Shown: positions 7,754-16,790 of the stretch, piece by piece
Numbering within the stretch: position 1 is the stretch's first letter
Layout of the letters: every line of letters starts with the position of its first letter
DNA from: Streptomyces liliifuscus
GTDB lineage: Bacteria; Actinomycetota; Actinomycetes; Streptomycetales; Streptomycetaceae
Direction: 5' to 3'
Length of the DNA: 64,000 nucleotides
NCBI RefSeq assembly: GCF_016598615.1
Contig: NZ_CP066831.1
Location: 4,836,001 to 4,900,000, forward strand
Made by a program: the position numbers and the translations under genes
Notes under the pieces: model-generated
Seen by the model: the letters and a program-made list of their open reading frames with translations, nothing else
Told to the model about the DNA's origin: nothing
Databases searched by the model: none

Positions 7754-8962
7754 TCAGGCGCAGAGTTCGCCGTCGATCAGGTCGTTCTGGGCCTGCTCGG
7801 TGGACAGGTCGGAGGCGCCGTCGCCGGTCGCGTGCAGGACCACGGCCCGGCGGCCGTCGGGGCTGACGCCGTTGCGCGTGGTGTAGCCGGGGAAGTCGCC
7901 CGCGTGGCTGTAGTAGGAGCCGCCGCAGGTCAGCGGGACCTTCAGCAGGCCCAGGCCGTAGCGCGCACCGGGCCACACGGGGTCGAGGTCGGCGGCCCGT
8001 ACGGTCGTCTTCATCTCCGCGAGCTGCGCCGGGCGCAGCAACTTGCCGCCCAGGAGCGCCTGGTAGAAGCGGGTCAGGTCGGCCGTCGTACCGATCATGG
8101 CGCCGGCCGCGCCGGCCGCGGACGGGTTGAACCCGGTGGTGTCGATCGTCGGCCCGGTCTTCCCGAAGTCGGAGTAGCCGTGCAGGTGGCGGCCGGGGAT
8201 ACGGGAGTCGGTCGTCGGTGCGGAGGTGTCGCGCAGGCCCAGCGGGCGGATGATGCGCTTGGTGACCTGCTGCTCCCAGCTGTGCCCGGTGACCTTCTGG
8301 ATGATCATTCCGGCGAGGATGTAATTGGTGTTGGAGTACGCCCACTTGGCGCCGGGCTCGAAGTCCGGGGCGTGCCCCATCGCGATGCCGACCAGCTGCT
8401 CGGGGGTCCAGGTCGTGTAGCGGCCCGCCTGGTAGTCGTCCACGCTGGCCAGCACGGGGAGGTCCGCGGTGTAGTTGAACAGTCCGCTGGTGTGCTGGAG
8501 CAGCTGCCGCACGGTGATCGCGCTGCCGTCGTTGCCGTTGCCGGACACCACTCCCGGCAGCCAGTGCTCGACCGTGTCGTCCAGCGACAGACGTCCCTCG
8601 CCCACGAGTTGGAGTACGACCGTGGCGACGAACGTCTTGCTCGCGCTGGCCATCCGGAACCGGTCGCCGGAGCGCGCGGCCGCGCCGGTGGCCTTGTCGG
8701 CCACCCCCGCGGTGGCGTACCGCGAGCCCCGCGGCCCCGTCGACTGGGCCACGACCCCCACGGTCCCGGTCTTCAGGATCGCGTCCACGCCGGCCTGCAG
8801 CGCCTTGTCGTGCGCCTTGCCGTACGTCTTGTTGAGCGTCCTGTCGTGCGCCGGCTTCGCCGCCTGCCCCGTCGCGCCCGCCGCGGGCAGGGTCAGGCCG
8901 ATACCGGCCAGGGCGGTCACCAGTGTCGTGGCCACAATGCGGGACGTGAGCTTCGTCTTCAT
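7754..8962 (-). CDS. Secreted beta-lactamase-fold serine hydrolase / D-Ala-D-Ala carboxypeptidase
   Basis: A 402-residue protein of the class C beta-lactamase / penicillin-binding-protein-like family. A signal peptide runs to about residue 30 (cleavage near PAAGATG). The catalytic triad motifs are SxxK as SASK (about residue 106), YxN as YSN in WAYSNTNY, and HAG near residue 358, so the active site looks complete. Such enzymes act outside the membrane on D-Ala-D-Ala peptides or esters; the exact substrate cannot be told. It is monocistronic, converging on the DNSMP peptide gene. About 200 bases of upstream DNA separate it from the two-component genes. Confidence 0.9.
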   Translation of the reverse strand: MKTKLTSRIVATTLVTALAGIGLTLPAAGATGQAAKPAHDRTLNKTYGKAHDKALQAGVDAILKTGTVGVVAQSTGPRGSRYATAGVADKATGAAARSGDRFRMASASKTFVATVVLQLVGEGRLSLDDTVEHWLPGVVSGNGNDGSAITVRQLLQHTSGLFNYTADLPVLASVDDYQAGRYTTWTPEQLVGIAMGHAPDFEPGAKWAYSNTNYILAGMIIQKVTGHSWEQQVTKRIIRPLGLRDTSAPTTDSRIPGRHLHGYSDFGKTGPTIDTTGFNPSAAGAAGAMIGTTADLTRFYQALLGGKLLRPAQLAEMKTTVRAADLDPVWPGARYGLGLLKVPLTCGGSYYSHAGDFPGYTTRNGVSPDGRRAVVLHATGDGASDLSTEQAQNDLIDGELCA

Positions 8963-9163
8963 GCGGGCGGGCTCCTTGCGGGTCGGTCGTCGTACCGCCG
9001 TTGCGGTGTGATCACCAACCTAGGAATTCCGGCCCCGCGTCACGATCCGGCAGCCTGGCCGTTCGGTACGGGTGCCCACTCCCCCTCGGCGGTAGTGCCT
9101 GCTGTACAGAAGCCGCCCTGACCTCGGCCAACTCCGCCCACATCAAAGGTCAGTGACTGTACG

Positions 9164-9823
9164 TCAGGTGCGTCGGCGTGCGTCGTCGAGGTAGCGCAGG
9201 ACCGCCGCGACCCGCCGGTCCACCTGGTCGGCGGGCGACAGGTCGAGCTTGGCGAAGATGCTGCGGATGTGTTTGTGGACGGCGCCGTCCGTGACGACGA
9301 GCCGCTCGGCGATGGCGCCGTTGCCCAGCCCCTCGGCCATCAGCCCGAGCACGTCGCGCTCGCGCGGGCTGAGCCGCTCCAGGCGGGTGTCCTGGCGGCT
9401 GCGTGTGAAGAGCTGCGCCACGACCTCCGGGTCGATGGCCGTGCCCCCGCCGGCCACCCGGTTGAGCGCGTCGAGGAACTCCTCGACCCGGCCGACCCGT
9501 TCCTTGAGCAGGTAGCCGAGCCCGGTGACCCCGCCGACGAGCAGCTCCGTGGCGAAGGACTGCTCGACGTAAGCCGACAGGACGAGGACCGCGAGATCGG
9601 GCCTGCGCCGCCGGGCCTCGACGGCCGCCACGATCCCCTCGTCGGTATGCGTCGGCGGCATCCGTACGTCAAGGATGGCGACGTCGGGCTTGTGGGTGTC
9701 GATGGCGTCCAGGATGCCGTCGGCGGTTCCGGCGGTGGCCACCACGTCGAGGCCCTCGGCGCGCAGCAGCAGCGCGAGCCCCTCCCGCAGCAACGCGTCG
9801 TCCTCGGCGATCACAATCCGCAT
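9164..9823 (-). CDS. NarL/FixJ-type response regulator
   Basis: A 219-residue response regulator. The receiver domain (residues 1-120) has the acidic pair in IAEDDALLREG, the phosphoacceptor Asp in VAILDVRMPP near residue 52, and Lys in YLLKERV. A LuxR-type helix-turn-helix (about 150-205, LSPRERDVLGLMAEG) follows. Its start lies inside the end of the upstream histidine kinase gene (13-base overlap), so the two are co-translated. It is likely to control the divergent ABC exporter set, as such pairs commonly do in actinomycetes. Confidence 0.92.
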   Translation of the reverse strand: MRIVIAEDDALLREGLALLLRAEGLDVVATAGTADGILDAIDTHKPDVAILDVRMPPTHTDEGIVAAVEARRRRPDLAVLVLSAYVEQSFATELLVGGVTGLGYLLKERVGRVEEFLDALNRVAGGGTAIDPEVVAQLFTRSRQDTRLERLSPRERDVLGLMAEGLGNGAIAERLVVTDGAVHKHIRSIFAKLDLSPADQVDRRVAAVLRYLDDARRRT

Positions 9824-11094
9824 GGCAGGTCCACCTTGAGAGTCGTCGGGCCGCCGGGCGGGCTGGCCAGGTCGAGGGTGCCGTCGTGGGCCGCGATGCG
9901 GCGGCGGATGCCGGTGAGCCCGGAGCCGCCCGCCTCGTCGGCGCCGCCGCGGCCGTCGTCGGTGATGTCCAGTCGCAGCCGGCCGCCACGGCTGCGGACC
10001 GTGACGGTGGCGCTCTTCGCACCGCTGTGCTTGGCGATGTTGGTCAGCGTCTCGGCGACCACGAAGTAGGCGCTGGCCTCAACGGAAGCGGCGCACCGCT
10101 CGGGCGCCTCGACGTCGATCCGGCAGGGCACCGGGCAGCTCGCGGCGAGTCCGGTGAGCGCACCTTCGAGGCCGCGGTCGGCCAGTACGGGCGGCAGGAT
10201 GCCCCGGGCGACCGAGCGCAGTTCGGCGAGGGCCTGCTCGGCGGCGCTCTGGGCGCGTTCGAGGAGTTCGTCGGCGCCCGCCGGATCGCGGGCCACCATG
10301 CGGCGGGCCGCGCCGAGCAGCACGGTGACGGTGACGAGCCGGTTCTGGGTGCCGTCGTGCAACGAGCGCTCGATACGGCGCAGTTCGGTGGCGTGGGCGT
10401 CCAGGGCGGCCGCCCTGGTGGCGGTGAGTTCCGCGACGCGCAGGGACAGGTCGGTGTCGGGTCCGGCCGCGAGGAAGGCGCGTCCCGGGCGCGCCTGGAG
10501 CCGTGCCATGGCCGGGGTGAGGCCCAGGATGATCGCGATCCAGCCGAGCCCCAGCAGAGTCACGCCCAGGGCGTCGGCCCAGCCCTGGGCATGGCCGAGG
10601 CCCACGGACGTACTGGTCGAGCCCTCCGGCATCAGGCGCCAGTACAGCGGGAACAGCGCGTCGCGTACGGCCATCAGCGGCAGCAGCAGCGCGATCAGGC
10701 CGAGCAGCAGCCCGAGCGTGCCGTGCCGTGACAGCCAGCGCAGCTCCCGCCGGGTGGTCGGGTCGACGAGGGCGAGCCGCAACCGGGTCGGGCCCGGGTC
10801 GGGCGCGATGATCTCGGGACCCCACCGGGCGAGCCGGTGGCGTTCACGGTCGGCGAGGGAGTGCAGGACGCGCAGCGCTGCGGGGGCCATGAGCAGCCCG
10901 ACGCCCACGACGGACGTCACGGCGGCGACGGCCAGCCAGACCAGTACGGCCAGCGCGAGCATCGCGGTCCCGAGCCCGCCGATGAGCTGTCCGAGCGCGC
11001 CGCCGGCGGCCTCGGCGGTCCGGATCGCGCTTGCCCTGATCCCGGGCCGGCCCGCGTCGGCCGGCTCACCGTGCCGGGTCGTGGAGGTCGACAT
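9811..11094 (-). CDS. Two-component sensor histidine kinase (HisKA_3 type)
   Basis: A 427-residue membrane kinase. The N-terminal half has about four hydrophobic segments (two near residues 35-75 and two near 125-215). The H-box is in RRIERSLHDGTQNRL (phosphorylated His) and the ATP-binding part has LTNIAKHSGA and DDGRGGADE motifs. The chosen ATG follows GGAGGGGGCGGA; a start 30 bases upstream is poorer. It partners the overlapping NarL-type regulator. It diverges from a small membrane protein, an ABC ATPase and an FtsX-type permease, an arrangement typical of systems that sense and export membrane-active compounds; the signal is unknown. Confidence 0.9.
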   Translation of the reverse strand: MSTSTTRHGEPADAGRPGIRASAIRTAEAAGGALGQLIGGLGTAMLALAVLVWLAVAAVTSVVGVGLLMAPAALRVLHSLADRERHRLARWGPEIIAPDPGPTRLRLALVDPTTRRELRWLSRHGTLGLLLGLIALLLPLMAVRDALFPLYWRLMPEGSTSTSVGLGHAQGWADALGVTLLGLGWIAIILGLTPAMARLQARPGRAFLAAGPDTDLSLRVAELTATRAAALDAHATELRRIERSLHDGTQNRLVTVTVLLGAARRMVARDPAGADELLERAQSAAEQALAELRSVARGILPPVLADRGLEGALTGLAASCPVPCRIDVEAPERCAASVEASAYFVVAETLTNIAKHSGAKSATVTVRSRGGRLRLDITDDGRGGADEAGGSGLTGIRRRIAAHDGTLDLASPPGGPTTLKVDLPCGL

Positions 11095-11355
11095 TCCGCC
11101 CCCTCCCTTCCTTCTTGCCTTCACACCTTCGCCAACGGCCTTCTACGGTCGTGCGGTTCTGACGGCCCACAAGCCCGGGGCTCGGTCGGGAGCGAGCCGG
11201 GGGGCTCGGTCAGGAGCCTAGAGGTACAGCCTGCTGTACCCCGAGTCGGGCTGCTGGCGGGCTCGGCCGCGCAGGGTGCTGATCCGTAGCTTCGGTGCAT
11301 GACAGCGGGACCGGTCAAGGTCCCCCGGAACGCGACGAGTTCGGAGAGAACAACG

Positions 11356-11598
11356 ATGACGGCCACGGACCCCTACCGCCTCACCATCGGCACCGAGACC
11401 CCGGACGAGAGGGGGCCCGGCGTGCAGCGGGCCGACATCGTGCGTACGGTGCTCTGGCTGGTGCTGGTCATCAGCACCGTCGGCAACATGGTGGCCTCCT
11501 ACGGCGCCGCCTCCACCCAGCTCCACCTCGCCTGCGGCGTCGTCACCGCGCTGTGCGTGACCGCGCTCGTCACCCGCCACCTGCGGGGCCGGCGATGA
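11356..11598 (+). CDS. Small two-TM membrane protein preceding an ABC transporter
   Basis: An 80-residue protein with two predicted transmembrane helices (about residues 27-46 and 52-72) and a basic tail ending RHLRGRR. The ATG used here follows CGGAGAGAACAACG; an alternative ATG 57 bases upstream is less well placed. Its stop overlaps the start of the ABC ATPase gene (ATGA), so it belongs to that operon. No family is recognised. A helper or structural subunit of the exporter is an inference. Confidence 0.65.
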   Translation: MTATDPYRLTIGTETPDERGPGVQRADIVRTVLWLVLVISTVGNMVASYGAASTQLHLACGVVTALCVTALVTRHLRGRR

Positions 11599-12359
11599 GC
11601 GGCGCCCACGCGGGAGCCGGCCACCCGATGGTGGCCCGGACCGCTCCCGCCATCGAGCTGGCGAACGTCAGCAAGACGTACGCGGGGGGCGTCCACGCCC
11701 TCGACGACGTGTCGCTGGCCGTGGAGCACGGCACGTTCCTCGCCGTGATGGGGCCCTCGGGGTCCGGCAAGAGCACCCTGATGCACTGCGCCGCCGGTCT
11801 TGACTCCCCGACCTCGGGGAGCATCCGCATCGGCGGCCAGGAGATCGCCGGGCTGAACGAGACCCGCCGCACCGAACTGCGCCGCGAGCACATCGGGTTC
11901 GTGTTCCAGTCCTACAACCTGGTCCCCGCCCTCAGCATCGCCGACAACATCACGCTGCCGCTGCGCCTGGCGGGGCGGGCCCCCGACCGGGAGTGGCTGC
12001 GGGCGCTGGTCGAGCGGGTCGGTCTCGCCGACCGGCTGTCGCACCGGCCCGCCGAGCTCTCCGGCGGCCAGCAGCAACGGGCCGCGATCGTACGGGCGTT
12101 GGTGGCCAAGCCGGCCGTCGTGTTCGCCGACGAGCCGACCGGCGCACTGGATCTGCGCAGCGCCCACGAGGTGCTGGGCCTGCTGCGCGAACTCGTCGAC
12201 GAGCTGCGTCAGACGGTGGTGATGGTCACCCACGACCCGGCCGCCGCCGCCCAGGCGCACCACGCCGTGGTGATGGCCGACGGCCGGGTGGTCGAGCGCC
12301 TGTACCAGCCCACCGCCCCCGAACTGGCCGACCGTCTCGTCAAGCTCGGAGAGGTCTAG
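11595..12359 (+). CDS. ABC transporter ATP-binding protein (MacB/LolD type)
   Basis: A 254-residue ABC ATPase. Walker A is GPSGSGKST, the Q-loop is FVFQSYNLVP, the signature is LSGGQQQRAAI, Walker B is VVFADEPTGALD and the switch is VTHDP. The EPTGALD form is typical of the MacB/LolD/FtsE group that pairs with FtsX-like permeases. It starts in an ATGA overlap with the small membrane protein and is followed 4 bases after its stop by the permease gene. Probable role: energising export of a lipophilic compound or peptide across the membrane, controlled by the divergent two-component system. Confidence 0.93.
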   Translation: MSGAHAGAGHPMVARTAPAIELANVSKTYAGGVHALDDVSLAVEHGTFLAVMGPSGSGKSTLMHCAAGLDSPTSGSIRIGGQEIAGLNETRRTELRREHIGFVFQSYNLVPALSIADNITLPLRLAGRAPDREWLRALVERVGLADRLSHRPAELSGGQQQRAAIVRALVAKPAVVFADEPTGALDLRSAHEVLGLLRELVDELRQTVVMVTHDPAAAAQAHHAVVMADGRVVERLYQPTAPELADRLVKLGEV

Positions 12360-12363
12360 AACC

Positions 12364-14967
12364 ATGCTGCATCTCGCGGTCCGGATGGCCGGACACCGGA
12401 TCACCGCCCTGCTGGCGGTGGCGTGCGCGGTCCTCGGCGGAGCGGCCCTGATCACCGGCACCGGAGTGATGGCCGAGTCCGGGTTCCGCTCCCAGCTGCC
12501 GGCCGGGCGACTCGCGGGCGCGGCGGTCGTGGTCTCCACCGAACAGAGCTTCAGTTCGGGCCCCGACCTGCCGATCGCTCTCCCGGAGCGCGGCAGGGTC
12601 CCGGCCGAGCTGGTCGACGAGCTGGCCCAACTGCCCGGCGTCACCGCGGCGGTCGGCGACATCGGCTTCCCCGCCGCCCTCGTCGACGCCGACGGTCGGG
12701 TCGTACCGACCGAGGACCCGCGGACGGCCGGGCACGGCTGGTCCTCGACGAAGCTGCTCGTGGACGGGAAGGTCGACGGATCCGCTCCGGCCGGCACCGG
12801 CGAGGTCGCCCTCGACAGCGCGACGGCCGGAGCCGCGGGAGTCCGGGCGGGCGACAGGGTCGAGGTCGTCGTGGCGGGCCGGGCCGCAGCCACGTACCGC
12901 GTCACCGCGCTGGTCGACGCACCGGACGCCGGAATCCTCTTCGCCGACCCGACGGCCGTACGGCTGTCCGGCCGCGCCGACGGAGAGCGCGCCGGAACCG
13001 TGGACCTGGTCGCCCTGCGCACCGAGCCCGGCGCCGAGAACTCGGTGGCCGCAGCGGCCCGCGAAAAGATCAAGGACACCGCCAAGGACACGGACACCGG
13101 CGTCGGCACCGACGCCACCACCTCTGCCCCCGCCCCCGCCGACCTGATCGTCTCCACCGGCTCCGAGCGCGGTGACATCGCCTCCCCCGGCGCGGGCGCC
13201 GCCCGCTCCCTGCTGATCCTGCTGGCCAGTTCGCTGGCCGGGGTCATCATGCTGATCATCGGATTCGTGCTGGCGAGCGCGCTGGCCGTGTCGGTCGGCG
13301 GCCAGCGCCGCGATCTGGCCCTGATGCGGGCCGTCGGCGCAACTCCCAGGCAGATCAGGCGACTTGCGGCCGGACAGGCCTCCATCATCGCCGCGGTCGC
13401 GGTCGTGCCCGGAGTCGGCCTCGGCTATCTGCTGGCCGGGCAGTTCCGCCGGATGCTCGTCGACCGCGGAGTGATCCCGGAGGCCCTGCCGCTCACGTTC
13501 AGTCCGCTGCCCGCGCTCGCCACCGTGCTGCTGCTCGGTCTCGCCGTGCAGGTGTCGGCCCGCAGCGCCGCGTGGCGCACCTCGCGCATGCCGGCCACCG
13601 AGGCGGTCGCCGAGTCCCGCAGCGAACCCCGCACGCCGTCGAGGATGCGGGCCCGGTTCGGGCTGCTGCTGATCGTCGCCGCCACCACGCTGTCGGTCGT
13701 ACCGCTGCTGAGCCGTACGGTCCTCGGCGCCACGGCCACCTCCATGGCCGGCATCATCGGCGCGATCGGTCTGGCCCTGGCGGGACCCGCGCTGGTCCGG
13801 GGCATCGGCGACGCGGCGGGCCGGCGGCTGCGGCCCGGGGTCTCGGCACCGACCTGGCTCGCCGTGTCCAACATCCGCGGATACGCGCTGCGGCTCTCGG
13901 GGGTCGTCAGTGCCCTGGCCATGGCGGTCGTGTTCGTCCTGACCTACACCCTGGCCCAGACGACCGTCATGAGCGCCACCGCACAGGACACCCGCACCGG
14001 CACCCTCGCCCAGCAGCGCCTGACCGCGCCGGGCCTCGGTGGTCTGCCCGCCGGCACCCTCGCCGCCGTCACCAGGACCTCGGGCGTCGAGGCGGCGGCC
14101 CCGGTCAGCGACACCACCGTGATCCGGGAGTACAAGCAGTTCGGTGACCCGGTCGTCGAATCCGGCTCGGCGATGATCCTGACCCCGGCCGCGTCGGGCG
14201 TCCTCGACCTCGGCGTACGGAACGGCAGCCTGGCCGAGCTCACCGGCGACACGGTCGCCGTCAGCACCGAGGTCGCCCGCTCCCCCGGCTCGGGACTCGG
14301 CAGCCGCATCACCCTGGTCCTCGGGGACGGCACCCGGGTCAGCCCCAAGGTCGTCGCCGTCTACGACCGCGGCCTCGGCTTCGGCCCGATCGCCCTCTCC
14401 CACGACCTCGCCGCGGGCCACACCACCGCGGGCCTCGACCAGAGCGTCCTGGTCCGCACCGACGGCACCGACGCGGCCCAGCAGGCTCTCACCGCCCTCG
14501 CCACGACCCGCCCCGGCCTGGCCCTTGAGCCCACCGACACCGGATCGGACGTCGGCCTGAGCGACGCGCCGCCAGAGGTCTGGATCAACCTGGCCCTCAT
14601 CGTCGTACTCCTCGGCTACCTCCTCCTCAGCATCGCCAACAAGCTCGTCGCCACCACCGCCCAGCGGCAGGGCGAGATCGCCACGCTCCGCCTCAACGGC
14701 ACCACTCCGCGCCAGATCCTCTCGATGATGCGCCGCGAGGCCGCGGTGATCGGGGCCGCCGCCCTCACCACCGGCCTGCTGCTCTCCGCGATCCCCCTCG
14801 CGCTGCTCGGCATCGGCTTCCTGGACAGGCCGTGGCCTTCGGGCCCGGTGTGGCTGCTCCCCGCGGTCGCGCTGACCGTGATCTGCACGGCCTTCGTCAC
14901 GGTCGAACTCCCCACCCGACAGGCACTGCGCACGGCACCCGCCCATGCGCTGTCCGCCCGCGAATAG
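12364..14967 (+). CDS. FtsX-like ABC transporter permease
   Basis: An 867-residue membrane protein with a duplicated FtsX/MacB-type permease domain. There is an N-terminal helix, a large extracellular region (about residues 40-270), a helix cluster with the conserved LMRAVGATPRQIRRL segment, a second extracellular region, and a final helix cluster with the matching LRLNGTTPRQILSMM segment. It forms the exporter with the ATPase just upstream. A 25-bp perfect hairpin 17 bases after the stop ends the operon. Confidence 0.9.
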   Translation: MLHLAVRMAGHRITALLAVACAVLGGAALITGTGVMAESGFRSQLPAGRLAGAAVVVSTEQSFSSGPDLPIALPERGRVPAELVDELAQLPGVTAAVGDIGFPAALVDADGRVVPTEDPRTAGHGWSSTKLLVDGKVDGSAPAGTGEVALDSATAGAAGVRAGDRVEVVVAGRAAATYRVTALVDAPDAGILFADPTAVRLSGRADGERAGTVDLVALRTEPGAENSVAAAAREKIKDTAKDTDTGVGTDATTSAPAPADLIVSTGSERGDIASPGAGAARSLLILLASSLAGVIMLIIGFVLASALAVSVGGQRRDLALMRAVGATPRQIRRLAAGQASIIAAVAVVPGVGLGYLLAGQFRRMLVDRGVIPEALPLTFSPLPALATVLLLGLAVQVSARSAAWRTSRMPATEAVAESRSEPRTPSRMRARFGLLLIVAATTLSVVPLLSRTVLGATATSMAGIIGAIGLALAGPALVRGIGDAAGRRLRPGVSAPTWLAVSNIRGYALRLSGVVSALAMAVVFVLTYTLAQTTVMSATAQDTRTGTLAQQRLTAPGLGGLPAGTLAAVTRTSGVEAAAPVSDTTVIREYKQFGDPVVESGSAMILTPAASGVLDLGVRNGSLAELTGDTVAVSTEVARSPGSGLGSRITLVLGDGTRVSPKVVAVYDRGLGFGPIALSHDLAAGHTTAGLDQSVLVRTDGTDAAQQALTALATTRPGLALEPTDTGSDVGLSDAPPEVWINLALIVVLLGYLLLSIANKLVATTAQRQGEIATLRLNGTTPRQILSMMRREAAVIGAAALTTGLLLSAIPLALLGIGFLDRPWPSGPVWLLPAVALTVICTAFVTVELPTRQALRTAPAHALSARE

Positions 14968-14984
14968 GCAGGACGACGGAACCA

Positions 14985-15040
14985 GGAGTACGGGCAGACG
15001 CGCGGCCGGGACGATCCGGCCGCGCGTCTGCCCGTACTCC
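14985..15040. terminator. Very strong bidirectional terminator
   Basis: A 25-bp perfect stem with a 6-base loop (GACGAT), the arms running 14985-15009 and 15016-15040. It lies between the convergent permease and acyl-CoA ligase genes and can serve both. Confidence 0.9.
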
Positions 15041-15065
15041 CGACCGGACCAGCCCTCAGTGCCGC

Positions 15066-16688
15066 TCAGCGGCCCCGCAGCTCACCCTTGACCACCTTGC
15101 CGCTGGCGTTCCTCGGGAGTTCGCCCACGAACTCCACCGTCCTGGGCACCTTGTAGTTCGCCATCTCCCGTCGGGCCCAGGCGATGAGGTCGTCCGCGGT
15201 CGCCACGGCTTCCGGCCGCCGCACGACGTACGCCCTGCCGACCTCGCCCAGCCGCGAGTCCGGTACGCCGATGACCGCCACGTCGGCCACGTCCGGGTGC
15301 AGGCCGAGGAGTTGCTCTATCTCCGCCGGGTACGCGTTGAAGCCGCCGACGATGAACATGTCCTTGAGGCGGTCGGTGATGCGGAGGTTGCCGGCCGGGT
15401 CCAGGACGCCGATGTCGCCGGTGCGGAGCCAGCCGTCGGGGGTGAGGACCTCGGAGGTGGCCCGGGCGTCCTCGTAGTAGCCGCCCATGACGTTGAAGCC
15501 GCGGACCAGGACCTCGCCCTGGGAGCCGGGAGCGACGGAGGCGCCGGCCGCGTCCACCACCCGCACCTCCGTGCCCGGGATCGCACGGCCGGACGTCGAC
15601 GCGATCACGCCGGGCTCGTCCCCGCGTCGGCACATCGAGACGATCCCGCTCGCCTCGGAGAGGCCGTAGGCGGTCAGCACGGTCCCCACCCCGAGTTCCT
15701 CCCGCAACCGCTCCACCAGGCGCAACGGCACCACCGCGGCGCCCGTCACCACCAGACGCAGGGGCGTGAGGTCGTACGCGTCACGGCCCGGGTGGTCCAG
15801 GAGCGACTGGTGGAGGGTGGGCGGGCCGGGCAGGACGGAGATCCGCTCCGAGGCCACGTTCGCGAGGACCGTGTCCACGTTGAACACCGGCTGCGGGATC
15901 ATCGTCGCGCCCCGCATCAGACAGGCGATGACACCGGCCTTGTAGCCGAAGGTGTGGAAGAAGGGGTTCACGATCAGATAGCGGTCGCCCTCGCGGAGGC
16001 CCGCGAGATCGCTCCACACCTCGTAGGCCCGCAGTGTCTGCGCGTGGGTGATCACCGCACCCTTGGGGCGGCCCGTCGTGCCCGAGGTGTAGACGATGTC
16101 CGAGGGGGAGGACGACTCGACCGCCGAGGCCCTGGCCCGTACGTCCGCCGCGTCCACGCCGTCCCCGCTGGCCAGGAAGTCCTTCCAGGTGCGGAAGTCG
16201 GCGGGGGCGTCGTCCGAGAGGACCACCACCTGTTCGAGATCCGGAAGCCCGGCGAGCGGACCCACGGAACCCGACCCTCGACCCGCGGAATCCAGTCCGT
16301 CCCCGGCCGCCCGCCGCAGCGAAGCCACGTACGAGGTCCCCAGGAACGTCCCCGTCACGAACAGCAGTTTCGCCCGGCTCCGGGAGAGGATGTACGCCGC
16401 CTCCGTGCCCTTGAAGCGGGTGTTGAGCGGGACGAGGACCGCGCCGGCCGACACCGCGCCCAGCGAGGAGACGATCCAGTCCAGGGTGTTGGGCGCCCAG
16501 ATGGCCACGCGGTCACCGGGTTCGACGCCGTTCGCGACGCAGGCCGCCGCCGCGCGTTCCACCCGGGCGCCCAACTCCGCGTACGAGACACGGGTGCGGC
16601 CCTCGACGACGGCCTCCACATCGGCGTACCGCTCGGCCGCCCCCCGCACCAGCCCGGGAATGGTGCCCCACTCCATGTCACCGCGCAC
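15066..16688 (-). CDS. FadD3-like acyl-CoA synthetase (AMP-forming)
   Basis: A 540-residue ANL-superfamily ligase that makes an acyl-CoA from a carboxylic acid via an acyl-adenylate. The P-loop-like motif is YTSGTTGRPKG, later motifs are TAYGLSEASG, WLRTGDIG and the catalytic Lys in NASGKVVKGEL. Overall it resembles the FadD3-type group, whose mycobacterial member activates a steroid C/D-ring propionate; I infer only that a bulky alicyclic acid is possible. I chose a GTG start preceded by GGGGAGG; another GTG 24 bases upstream is possible. It diverges from the thiolase-like operon, with two operator copies in between. Confidence 0.87.
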   Translation of the reverse strand: MRGDMEWGTIPGLVRGAAERYADVEAVVEGRTRVSYAELGARVERAAAACVANGVEPGDRVAIWAPNTLDWIVSSLGAVSAGAVLVPLNTRFKGTEAAYILSRSRAKLLFVTGTFLGTSYVASLRRAAGDGLDSAGRGSGSVGPLAGLPDLEQVVVLSDDAPADFRTWKDFLASGDGVDAADVRARASAVESSSPSDIVYTSGTTGRPKGAVITHAQTLRAYEVWSDLAGLREGDRYLIVNPFFHTFGYKAGVIACLMRGATMIPQPVFNVDTVLANVASERISVLPGPPTLHQSLLDHPGRDAYDLTPLRLVVTGAAVVPLRLVERLREELGVGTVLTAYGLSEASGIVSMCRRGDEPGVIASTSGRAIPGTEVRVVDAAGASVAPGSQGEVLVRGFNVMGGYYEDARATSEVLTPDGWLRTGDIGVLDPAGNLRITDRLKDMFIVGGFNAYPAEIEQLLGLHPDVADVAVIGVPDSRLGEVGRAYVVRRPEAVATADDLIAWARREMANYKVPRTVEFVGELPRNASGKVVKGELRGR

Positions 16689-16719
16689 GGCGAGCCTCCC
16701 CACGGTCGACACCCACTAG

Positions 16720-16734
16720 CTGACTACCCGTCAG
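16720..16734. promoter_or_regulatory. Regulon operator site 2
   Basis: CTGACTACCCGTCAG: right half perfect, left half 5 of 7. The same 15-mer recurs upstream of the second CoA ligase near 54.6 kb. It lies 31 bases upstream of the chosen ligase start. Confidence 0.75.
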
Positions 16735-16746
16735 ATTAGCTGTAGC

Positions 16747-16761
16747 CTGACGCCCTGTCAG
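16747..16761. promoter_or_regulatory. Regulon operator site 3
   Basis: CTGACGCCCTGTCAG, 27 bp centre to centre from site 2 and 29 bases upstream of the thiolase-like gene. The pair probably controls both divergent promoters. Confidence 0.7.
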
Positions 16762-16790
16762 CATTCGTGGACCACGGTGGAGGTGCGCCC

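Noticed and set aside
9153..9167. Operator-like sequence GTGACTGTACGTCAG
   Set aside because: The first base is wrong and the left arm is poor. It overlaps the end of a response-regulator gene and lies about 190 bases from the nearest start, with no catabolic gene next to it.
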